This document shows positions 1 through 5,889 of a stretch of 6,967 nt of DNA, one piece after another. Numbering within the stretch: the stretch's first letter is position 1; each line of letters opens with the position of its first letter. The stretch is from the NCBI GenBank assembly GCA_030591405.1, contig JAUVBC010000116.1:1-6967 (forward strand). The letters are read 5' to 3'. The translations under genes and the position numbers were made by a program. This stretch comes from Candidatus Zixiibacteriota bacterium (GTDB taxonomy: Bacteria > Zixibacteria > MSB-5A5 > GN15 > PGXB01). The notes under the pieces are model-generated. The model was not told the DNA's origin and searched no databases. It saw only the letters and a program-made list of their open reading frames with translations.

Positions 1-2
1 AT

Positions 3-26
3 AATAATTAATTATTGTCTTATAAT
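3..26 (+). promoter_or_regulatory. Candidate -10 box with adjacent AT palindrome upstream of acpS
   Basis: A perfect TATAAT lies at 21-26, 37 bp before the acpS start. A perfect 14-bp A/T palindrome (AATAATTAATTATT) sits just upstream at 3-16. A -35 element at normal spacing would fall at or before the left edge, so the promoter cannot be judged in full. A-T palindromes arise easily by chance in such DNA. The -10 box suggests that acpS-pyrE may have its own promoter rather than being the tail of a longer operon. Confidence 0.3.
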
Positions 27-63
27 CTCACAAATAGGATGCGAAATAAAAGAAGGATAGACT

Positions 64-435
64 ATGATATATTCTGTTGGCATAGATTTGATTGATACCG
101 AGCGAATCGGCCGGGCACTTGACAAATGGGGAAAACCGTTTGCCAAAAAAATCCTCGGGGAAGAAGAATATGAAATGTATCTGCAAAAATTTAATAAGGT
201 ACAATTTCTGTCCGGACGATTTGCGGCAAAAGAGGCAGTTATTAAAACTCTTGGCGCTTTTTTTGAAAGGCGAATTAATTTCAAAGATATTCAGGTCCTC
301 AACGATCTTTATGGCAAACCGTATGTACATCTTGAGGATAATTTGAGAGAAAGAGTTCTCGACAAGGAAATCAAAGTATCAATAACTCATGAGCGAAAAA
401 TGGCCGCCGCAGTGGCGATCATTACCGGAGACTAA
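64..435 (+). CDS. acpS: Holo-[acyl-carrier-protein] synthase (AcpS)
   Basis: AcpS transfers the 4'-phosphopantetheine arm of CoA to a serine of apo-ACP, activating it for fatty-acid synthesis in the cytoplasm; it is Mg2+-dependent and usually trimeric. The 123-residue product has the normal length of the family and both signatures. The N-terminal GIDLI carries the metal-binding Asp8, and the central RFAAKEAVIK (residues 52-61) carries the metal-binding Glu57. SITHE at 106-110 is the conserved C-terminal strand motif. The ATG at 64 is supported by a good Shine-Dalgarno (AGAAGGA, 51-57) six bases upstream and by the motif starting at residue 6. The stop codon is one base before the pyrE start, so the two genes very likely share a transcript. 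AcpS beside pyrE is not a pathway link; the pairing is probably simple housekeeping clustering. No key residue is missing. Confidence 0.96.
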   Translation: MIYSVGIDLIDTERIGRALDKWGKPFAKKILGEEEYEMYLQKFNKVQFLSGRFAAKEAVIKTLGAFFERRINFKDIQVLNDLYGKPYVHLEDNLRERVLDKEIKVSITHERKMAAAVAIITGD

Positions 436-436
436 A

Positions 437-1012
437 ATGAATCAGCAGGAAATATTAGACAGCTTTAAAGATTCCAATGCACTACTGGATGGACATTTCA
501 AATTAACTTCCGGCAAACATAGCGATATTTATTATGAAAAATTTATGATCCTCAAGCAGCCGCGTCTGTGTGAAAAAGTATGTGTTGAGATGGCCAAACA
601 GTTTGAGGATCAAAATGTTGAATTGGTTGTCGGTCCGACCACCGGCGGAATTATTATTGCCTATGAAGTTGCCAAATATTTCGATGTCGATTCGATCTAC
701 GCCGAGGCTGGCGATGGCGGCAGCCGTATTTTCAAACGCGGCTTTTTTATTGAACCGGGCACTCGGGTTTTAATCGTTGACGATGTTCTTACTACCGGAC
801 GCTCGATCTTTGAAGTCATTGATCTGGTCAATTCGTATAAAGCCGAAATAGTTGGCATTGGTGAATTTCTTGATCGTTCCGGTGGAAAGGTCAAATTCGA
901 TTATCCTTTTAAGGCACTTGCCACCGTTGAGGCTAATGCCTGGGAACCAAACGATTGTCCGCTGTGCCAAAAAGATATGCCAATTACACAGCGCGGCAGC
1001 CGTAAGTTTTAA
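437..1012 (+). CDS. pyrE: Orotate phosphoribosyltransferase, Thermus-like type
   Basis: OPRTase condenses orotate with PRPP to form orotidine 5'-monophosphate, the fifth step of de novo pyrimidine synthesis, in the cytoplasm. The product is 191 residues. The PRPP-binding loop VLIVDDVLTTGRS is at 111-123, with the Asp115-Asp116 pair. GPTTGG at 66-71 is the pyrophosphate-loop region, and SGKHSDIYY (25-33) is the N-terminal substrate-side motif. The C-terminus carries CPLC (174-177) and ends in a GSR-containing tail, which I associate with the shorter Thermus-type PyrE subfamily rather than the enterobacterial one. The ATG at 437 is chosen because the GGAG at 427-430, inside the end of acpS, is six bases upstream. 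An in-frame ATG at 389 would overlap acpS by 47 bases and would only add an out-of-frame reading of acpS. The one-base gap to acpS suggests translational coupling. Confidence 0.95.
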   Translation: MNQQEILDSFKDSNALLDGHFKLTSGKHSDIYYEKFMILKQPRLCEKVCVEMAKQFEDQNVELVVGPTTGGIIIAYEVAKYFDVDSIYAEAGDGGSRIFKRGFFIEPGTRVLIVDDVLTTGRSIFEVIDLVNSYKAEIVGIGEFLDRSGGKVKFDYPFKALATVEANAWEPNDCPLCQKDMPITQRGSRKF

Positions 1013-1080
1013 AATATTTGCAGATACATTTTTTATTTTTAATTTGCCCTATCAGTATTAATAAGTTAATTGCTCTAAAG

Positions 1081-1119
1081 CAGGGCGGTATTGTCCTGTA
1101 TTGATTTCGCTATTTTTTT
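1081..1119 (+). terminator. Weak candidate terminator after pyrE
   Basis: CAGGGCG (1081-1087) can pair with TGTCCTG (1092-1098) around a four-base loop, a seven-pair stem with two G-U pairs. A run of seven T follows at 1113-1119, but it is about 14 bases from the stem rather than directly after it. This is not a canonical intrinsic terminator. It is listed because it is the only moderately GC-rich stem in the 3' region of pyrE. Confidence 0.25.
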
Positions 1120-1141
1120 ATTGATTTAATATTGTTTTTTT
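1100..1141 (+). repeat. Imperfect T-rich tandem repeat, about 20-bp unit
   Basis: ATTGATTT followed by TATT and a T-tract occurs at 1100-1119. It is repeated as ATTGATTT, TATTG and a T-tract at 1120-1141. Each copy ends in seven T (1113-1119 and 1135-1141). The copies differ at only a few positions. It could come from slippage and could serve as paired U-tracts in the pyrE 3' untranslated region. No function can be assigned. Confidence 0.5.
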
Positions 1142-1194
1142 GTATATTTAAAGTGCATACTAACAGACATTGGCTCTGGCAATGCAAGGGAAAT

Positions 1195-1227
1195 AAAAAT
1201 TTATAAATTTTTTCAATATAGTATAAT
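1195..1227 (+). promoter_or_regulatory. Candidate promoter with overlapping 18-bp palindrome, protease gene
   Basis: TATAAT at 1222-1227 matches the sigma70-type -10 consensus exactly. TTTATA at 1200-1205 gives a 4/6 match to -35 at 16-bp spacing. The -35 lies inside a perfect 18-bp palindrome, AAAAATTTATAAATTTTT (1195-1212). The palindrome could be an operator or an A-tract/UP-like element, or just AT-rich DNA. Bacteroidetes-style promoters differ from this consensus, so if the host uses such a sigma factor the call weakens. No transcription start is demonstrated. Confidence 0.35.
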
Positions 1228-1265
1228 ACTACTTATTGACAGTTGTATATATTTTGTTTTCAAGA

Positions 1266-1273
1266 GGGGGGGG
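1266..1273 (+). repeat. G8 homopolymer in the protease 5' leader
   Basis: Eight consecutive G stand in otherwise AT-rich DNA, 73 bases before the protease start and between the two TATAAT sequences. If the promoter at 1222-1227 is used, the tract lies in the untranslated leader. If the TATAAT at 1286-1291 is used, it lies in the -35/spacer area. Runs of this kind can vary in length by slippage and are also prone to sequencing error. Confidence 0.9.
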
Positions 1274-1337
1274 TGGTAATCTACATATAATCTAATTCTA
1301 GAATTTACCTGTTACCTAAGCAATTCCTAACTTCATC

Positions 1338-1343
1338 GGAGGA
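1338..1343 (+). promoter_or_regulatory. Strong Shine-Dalgarno of the protease gene
   Basis: GGAGGA precedes the ATG at 1347 with four bases between the GGAGG core and the start codon. It fixes that start, which also begins a well-formed signal peptide. It is the strongest ribosome-binding site in the window. Confidence 0.85.
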
Positions 1344-1346
1344 ATT

Positions 1347-4037
1347 ATGAAGAAACTCTTTACCGCCCTTTTATTCACCACTTTAGTTTTGGCTCTGATG
1401 GTTACCCCGGCCATAACTGACAACGTTATCAAGGTTGAACGTGAATTTGGTCCATCCTTTGCAGGATTTGCACCAAACAAGTTTCTTGTTGTAGTTAATG
1501 AAGGAACACCTCAGATCAAAGCCTCACAGCGAGCTGGCCTGGCCGTAACTGGCAATAGTGAGGCTGACAGAATCGGTAAAAAATACGGTGTTAGCAGTTT
1601 TGCCCGACAATTCCCGGGCGCCCGCATGGATAAGAGCGCTAAGCCCACTGAGCAAGCACTGACCAAGTACTACAAGATATTCTTTGAGTCTGGTGAACTG
1701 GACCAGGTTATGGACTCTTATCGCAAACTTCCTTTTGTCGATAGAGTCGAGCCGATCGCCATGCATTATATGTCTGCCACCCCCAACGACAAGTATTATG
1801 ATGACCCACCGCCGGAGTACCCTTATGACCAGTGGCATTACTGGGATACCTACGGAATCGAAGCAGATCAGGCCTGGGATGATGAAACAGGCAGTGCTGA
1901 TGTTGTCTGCGCCGTGATTGATGGCGGCGTGCGTTACTACCACTATGATCTTGGCGGCACCGATCCTCCGGGACCGGATGACAATGTCACCAACGGTAAC
2001 ATCTGGGTCAACCAGGGAGAGATTCCTTCAAACGGTATTGACGACGATAACAATGGCTATATCGATGACGTCATCGGTTGGGACTTCGTGTTAGCTGGTT
2101 CAACAACCGGATCGACCAGATGTACCGACAGCGATTGTAGTGGTGTCGACAATGACCCTTCGGATTTTGGTGGTCACGGTACTCACGTGGCTGGAACAAT
2201 TGCAGCTATTACGAACAACGATCCAACCTTCGGTGTAGCTGGAGTGGCTGGTGGCTGGAATGATGGCACTACAAATTATACTGCCAATGGTGTCAAGGTT
2301 ATGTGCCTTCGGGCTGGATACCAGACTCGTGTTGGTGGTATCATGCACATGGACTATTGCGCTGAAGCAATGTTCTATGTCGCTACGATGGTTGAAAAAG
2401 GTGTCAATGTTGCAGCGATAAACTGCTCATGGGGATCTTCGACTTATGGTGCAATGCCAGCCGCAACCGACAATCTGCTGGCGCACGATGTCATGATCAT
2501 TGTGGCTGCTGGTAACGATGGAACCTCCAATTATGATTATCTGGGTGGTCACCCAGGCTGTCTGGATGTGGGCGCTACCGATAAAACCGGTTACGCTGCC
2601 AGCTTTACTACCTGGGGCGACTGGGTTGACATCGCCGCACCGGGTGTTGACATACTGAGCACCTATCATAACTCGGATGATCCGGACGGTGATTACATTT
2701 CGACTATGTCCGGCACCTCAATGTCCTGCCCTCACGTGGTAGGCGTTGCGGGTTTGTTGGAGTCAAAAGATCCATCATTGACCGGTCCAGAGAAATTCGC
2801 CATCATGGTCAACAACACCAACCCTTATCTCGGTACTACGTACATAGGCACCGGGATCGTCAGCGCCAAGAAGGCTCTTGACGCGGTGGGACCAAATCTG
2901 GATCCTCCGATAGCAGCATTCTCAGGAACGCCGTTATCTGGCTTTGCCCCGCTGGACGTGAATTTCACAGATCTATCCACCAATAATCCGACCAGTTGGA
3001 GTTGGAATTTCGGTGATGGTGTCGGGACTTCAACTCAACAGAATCCCTCCTACACTTATGATTCTCCCGGAACCTATACGGTGTCGCTGATGGCAACCAA
3101 TGCTTACGGTTCCGACACTGAGACAAAGATCGACTATATTGATGTCCAAATCGAAGCACAGGATCCCCCTGTGGCGAACTTCTCAGGCAGCCCAACCACC
3201 GGTTATGAACCGCTGAACGTTGATTTTACCGACCTTTCAACCAACACCCCAACCACTTGGTATTGGACTTTTGGTGATGGTGGAACCTCAACACAGCAGA
3301 ATCCCGATTATACTTATACAACTGCTGGTAACTATACTGTATCGTTGATTGCTACCAATGCTTATGGTTCTGATACCGAGACGAAGCTTGATTACATCAC
3401 TGTTCAGGAACAGGAAGAGCTCACCATGCACGTGCAGAACATAACGGTCACGAGGATAACGGCTGGTCGGAATTGCACGGGACGTGGAACAGTAACGATC
3501 TTTGATGGTGCTAACGCACCGGTTGCCGGGGCTACCGTCTATGTCTCAGTTACCGGCAATATTACACAATCGCTCAGCGGAGTTACCGGTGCGGATGGTG
3601 ATGTTACCTTGACAACCCTGAAAGCAAAGAACTGCGCTGGAGAGTATTGCTATGAAGTCACCGACGTTGTTATGACGGGTGGAACCTATGATTCTGGTTC
3701 CAATGTTGTGACGCAGGCATGTGAAAGTGGACCGGTATTTAAGGGCTTAAATTCTGTATCTCAGATTATGCCAACAGAATTTAATCTGAATCAGAATATA
3801 CCGAATCCATTTAATCCATCAACAGAGATTGGATTTAGCTTACCGATGGCATCATATGTTACTCTTGATGTCTATAATCTGATTGGTCAGAAAGTTGCTG
3901 TTCTGGCTGATAGAGTTTATGAGGCCGGAGTGCATTCAGTAATCTGGAATACGACGAATCAAGCCTCTGGTGTCTATTTCTATAGATTATCCGCAGGTGA
4001 GTATTCCGCCCAGAAGAAGATGGTCTTACTGAAGTAA
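1347..4037 (+). CDS. Secreted subtilisin-like (S8) serine protease with two PKD domains and a type IX/FlgD-like C-terminal tail
   Basis: This is an 896-residue exported endopeptidase. Residues 1 to about 22 form a Sec signal peptide (KK, then a long hydrophobic stretch, possible cleavage after Ala22). About 27-160 looks like a propeptide. The S8 domain (about 160-512) has Asp192 in VIDGG, His277 in GHGTHVAGT, oxyanion Asn390 in AAGND and Ser458 in GTSMSCPH, so it should be active. The Asp motif is DGG instead of the usual D-S/T-G. The Asp-His gap is about 85 residues, with an acidic, possibly Ca2+-binding segment (NGIDDDNNGYIDD, 229-241). Two PKD domains follow (about 519-601 and 607-687, cores FGDG), then an Ig-like domain with four Cys (about 692-795). 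The last ~85 residues (NPFNPST at 820-826, ending KKMVLLK) match the secretion/anchoring tail used with type IX secretion; that it exports or anchors this protein is inferred. It appears monocistronic, with its own terminator. Natural substrates are unknown. Confidence 0.93.
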   Translation: MKKLFTALLFTTLVLALMVTPAITDNVIKVEREFGPSFAGFAPNKFLVVVNEGTPQIKASQRAGLAVTGNSEADRIGKKYGVSSFARQFPGARMDKSAKPTEQALTKYYKIFFESGELDQVMDSYRKLPFVDRVEPIAMHYMSATPNDKYYDDPPPEYPYDQWHYWDTYGIEADQAWDDETGSADVVCAVIDGGVRYYHYDLGGTDPPGPDDNVTNGNIWVNQGEIPSNGIDDDNNGYIDDVIGWDFVLAGSTTGSTRCTDSDCSGVDNDPSDFGGHGTHVAGTIAAITNNDPTFGVAGVAGGWNDGTTNYTANGVKVMCLRAGYQTRVGGIMHMDYCAEAMFYVATMVEKGVNVAAINCSWGSSTYGAMPAATDNLLAHDVMIIVAAGNDGTSNYDYLGGHPGCLDVGATDKTGYAASFTTWGDWVDIAAPGVDILSTYHNSDDPDGDYISTMSGTSMSCPHVVGVAGLLESKDPSLTGPEKFAIMVNNTNPYLGTTYIGTGIVSAKKALDAVGPNLDPPIAAFSGTPLSGFAPLDVNFTDLSTNNPTSWSWNFGDGVGTSTQQNPSYTYDSPGTYTVSLMATNAYGSDTETKIDYIDVQIEAQDPPVANFSGSPTTGYEPLNVDFTDLSTNTPTTWYWTFGDGGTSTQQNPDYTYTTAGNYTVSLIATNAYGSDTETKLDYITVQEQEELTMHVQNITVTRITAGRNCTGRGTVTIFDGANAPVAGATVYVSVTGNITQSLSGVTGADGDVTLTTLKAKNCAGEYCYEVTDVVMTGGTYDSGSNVVTQACESGPVFKGLNSVSQIMPTEFNLNQNIPNPFNPSTEIGFSLPMASYVTLDVYNLIGQKVAVLADRVYEAGVHSVIWNTTNQASGVYFYRLSAGEYSAQKKMVLLK
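2898..3407 (+). repeat. Tandem PKD-domain duplication within the protease gene
   Basis: Two adjacent copies encode PKD domains that by my alignment match at about 60 of 82 columns. Both share runs such as FTDLSTN, TSTQQNP and ATNAYGSDTETK. At DNA level many third positions differ inside the identical peptides (for example the two AYGSDTETK stretches near 3103 and 3360). The duplication is therefore old or has been kept by selection on the protein, not a recent copying event. PKD domains are beta-sandwich spacers or carbohydrate/protein-binding modules in secreted hydrolases. Confidence 0.9.
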
Positions 4038-4050
4038 TTTTATTCTTTTT

Positions 4051-4082
4051 AAAAAGGCCGGGAATTCCCGGCCTTTTTTTTT
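4051..4082 (+). terminator. Strong intrinsic terminator after the protease gene
   Basis: GGCCGGGAATTCCCGGCC (4056-4073) is a perfect inverted repeat forming a 7-bp G/C stem with an AATT centre. It extends by five A-T pairs with the flanking A5 and T tracts, and nine T follow at 4074-4082. It begins 13 bases after the protease stop codon. It separates the protease from the downstream lipoprotein gene, which therefore needs its own promoter. Confidence 0.95.
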
Positions 4083-4136
4083 ATGTTTGATTTGATAAAA
4101 TGAAAGTCAGATACCAAACCAGATTGTTGAATTAAT

Positions 4137-4165
4137 TTGCTTTTCTGTCGAATAAGTTGTATAAC
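4137..4165 (+). promoter_or_regulatory. Weak candidate promoter for the lipoprotein gene
   Basis: TATAAC (4160-4165) is a 5/6 match to the -10 box. TTGCTT (4137-4142) gives a 3/6 -35 match with 17-bp spacing. Transcription would begin near 4172, giving a leader of about 20 bases. The case rests mainly on the strong terminator upstream, which makes a promoter in 4083-4192 necessary. The exact boxes are a guess. Confidence 0.3.
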
Positions 4166-4192
4166 TTTGTGATAATGACGTAGATAAAAGAG

Positions 4193-5884
4193 GTGGATAT
4201 TAAGCGAAATAAAATTATAACGCGATCGATTTTTGTGGCAGTCTTGCTATTTGGTGTTATATCAATTCTAATAGTTTGTGGCAAGGATAAGCCGACCGGG
4301 CCAAATCATGAAACAATTCCACCGACCGTTCTTTATACCAGCCCGGCCAATACCGCCACCAATATCGGAATTGATGCCTTAATAATCGTCACCTTTACTG
4401 AACCTGTCGATTCAACCTCAGTAAATGATACTACCTTTTCTATTAATAACGGCGTTAGCGGAAGTTATAGCTTCAATGGTAACACAATTTATCTTACACC
4501 GTCTGCTTCTATGGCATATTTGACAACTTATACTTGCCGGCTGACAACCGGGATTACTGATTCGGTGGGAAACCATCTTCCCGCCAATGTGACCTGGACA
4601 TTCACAACTGAACCTGACCCGGCGACCACTTCGCCAACTATTATATCTGTCTCTCCGATTAATAATGCAGTCAATGTTTATGGCGATGTGGTCATAAATG
4701 CGACCTTTTCCAAAGAGATGAACGCCGCCACAATAACTAACTCATCTTTTTCATTAAATAATGGCGCAACCGGAGTTGTCACTTACAGCAATAAAACAGC
4801 GACATTCACTCCCGATGACACATTATTGTACGATACCATTTATAACGCCACGATTTCAACGGCTGTTGCTGATACATTCGGAAATAATCTAGCCACCGCT
4901 TACAGTTGGAATTTTAGAACTATATCAGATCCGTTTATACCGCTACCGTCTTTCACCCATCCGTTTGACAGTGCCATTGTTGATGATACCGTAACTATTG
5001 TTGTTGATATTTCTCATCCGGTCGGGGTTGATAGTGTCGAATTTTATATTGATGATGCGATTATGAGTTCTGCAACAGATTTAACCACGCCTTATGAATA
5101 TCTGCTTGATGCGTCGTCATGGTCAATTGGTTCAGTACATGATATATCATCTAAAGCATATTACGGTCCGAGTCATGTCGGTTATTCTGATACTATCGAG
5201 ATAATATATCAGTGGGAGATAATGGCAACCGATGATAATTCCGAAGGATTACCACAGGATGTCCGAAGAATGCTGGCCCGCAGTACTGAAACTACTTTGG
5301 AACTAAGATATGAATTTGCAAAAAATTGGACCCATCCTTATCCATATCCTTTTGCAATGGATCAGATCAATGACTCAACTCTTGATCTCGGTATCTATCT
5401 CGACAGCGATCTTAATCCATCGACCGGTCGCTTAGATTTTGCCGGTTCGGCATTAAATGGGATCGGTGCTGACCATAGAGTAATAATAGGATTACATGGA
5501 GGGGATACTGCTATGGCTTTTTGGCAGGTTCCACCTGATACAGGTTTTTGGAATTTATCTTTCGATACAACCGGTTTTGCTTATCACAATGTACCGATGG
5601 ATACAAATGTATTGGAATTTGGTATCAATTGGAATGATATGAATAGTAGTTATGGCGCATTTATTGTTAGTTCTCATGTATTTATTGATATTGAGACGAC
5701 TGGTACAACTATTGATACGACCTATTGGTTCGATTGGATTCCAAATCAGGGGGGTGGTTTTGTAACGGTTGCCAAAGAGGGGCGGTATATCGGCGCACCG
5801 TTCTCGGCAGGGAAGGTTGTCATGCCTGCAAGATTGAATCAGAATCAACAAAAAATTGATTTAGTAGATAATCCGTTTAAATAG
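4193..5884 (+). CDS. Probable lipoprotein with Big_5-type Ig-like repeats and a DOMON/CBM9-like C-terminal domain
   Basis: The 563-residue product is extracytoplasmic and of unknown function. Residues 1-28 have a basic start (KRNK, R11) and a hydrophobic core ending in LIVC at Cys29, followed by a hydrophilic GKDKPTGPN linker typical of lipoproteins. The -1 residue is Val, so the lipobox is atypical. Residues about 42-138 and 146-243 are two related Ig-like repeats of the Big_5/SbsA kind (each starts PT-then-SP, has a VTFTEPVD- or ATFSKEMN-like strand, and ends W-T/N-F). About 250-340 looks like a third Ig-like domain. About 341-548 includes YLDSDLNPSTG (402-412) and GIGADHRVI (423-431), which resemble DOMON/CBM9-like sugar- or haem-binding sandwiches; this is recognition by style only. 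No catalytic motif is visible. GTG at 4193 is chosen because later in-frame starts lose the basic n-region. The Shine-Dalgarno-like AGAGG abuts the start, so the site is uncertain. There is no type IX-like tail, unlike the upstream protease. Confidence 0.75.
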   Translation: MDIKRNKIITRSIFVAVLLFGVISILIVCGKDKPTGPNHETIPPTVLYTSPANTATNIGIDALIIVTFTEPVDSTSVNDTTFSINNGVSGSYSFNGNTIYLTPSASMAYLTTYTCRLTTGITDSVGNHLPANVTWTFTTEPDPATTSPTIISVSPINNAVNVYGDVVINATFSKEMNAATITNSSFSLNNGATGVVTYSNKTATFTPDDTLLYDTIYNATISTAVADTFGNNLATAYSWNFRTISDPFIPLPSFTHPFDSAIVDDTVTIVVDISHPVGVDSVEFYIDDAIMSSATDLTTPYEYLLDASSWSIGSVHDISSKAYYGPSHVGYSDTIEIIYQWEIMATDDNSEGLPQDVRRMLARSTETTLELRYEFAKNWTHPYPYPFAMDQINDSTLDLGIYLDSDLNPSTGRLDFAGSALNGIGADHRVIIGLHGGDTAMAFWQVPPDTGFWNLSFDTTGFAYHNVPMDTNVLEFGINWNDMNSSYGAFIVSSHVFIDIETTGTTIDTTYWFDWIPNQGGGFVTVAKEGRYIGAPFSAGKVVMPARLNQNQQKIDLVDNPFK

Positions 5885-5889
5885 AAATA

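Larger units (their letters stand above)
1013..1346. other. 334-bp AT-rich intergenic region between pyrE and the protease gene
   Basis: No convincing coding sequence is seen on either strand. The left part holds a weak stem-loop and an imperfect T-rich tandem repeat, perhaps the 3' end of the pyrE transcript. At 1168-1184 there is a small hairpin (CATTG/CAATG, 7-base loop). The right part holds an 18-bp A/T palindrome, a candidate promoter with TATAAT at 1222-1227, a second isolated TATAAT at 1286-1291, a run of eight G at 1266-1273 and the protease ribosome-binding site. Depending on which TATAAT is used, the protease 5' leader would be roughly 50 or 110 bases long. I recognise no known riboswitch. 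Confidence 0.6.

Noticed and set aside
389..436. Longer pyrE start at ATG 389
   Set aside because: It would overlap acpS by 47 bases and the extra peptide is only acpS read in another frame; the ATG at 437 has a properly spaced GGAG and starts where relatives start.
1236..1241. Perfect TTGACA -35 box upstream of the protease
   Set aside because: No -10-like hexamer is found 15-19 bp downstream (the sequence there is about TCAAGA), so the hexamer alone is not called a promoter.
1013..1346. Riboswitch or small RNA in the gap before the protease
   Set aside because: Only short AT-rich or weak stems are present and no conserved riboswitch core is recognisable.
1524..1943. 139-codon open frame on the - strand inside the protease gene
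   Set aside because: It lies wholly opposite the propeptide and catalytic-Asp coding region, has no recognisable motif or ribosome-binding site, and reads as a shadow of the real gene.
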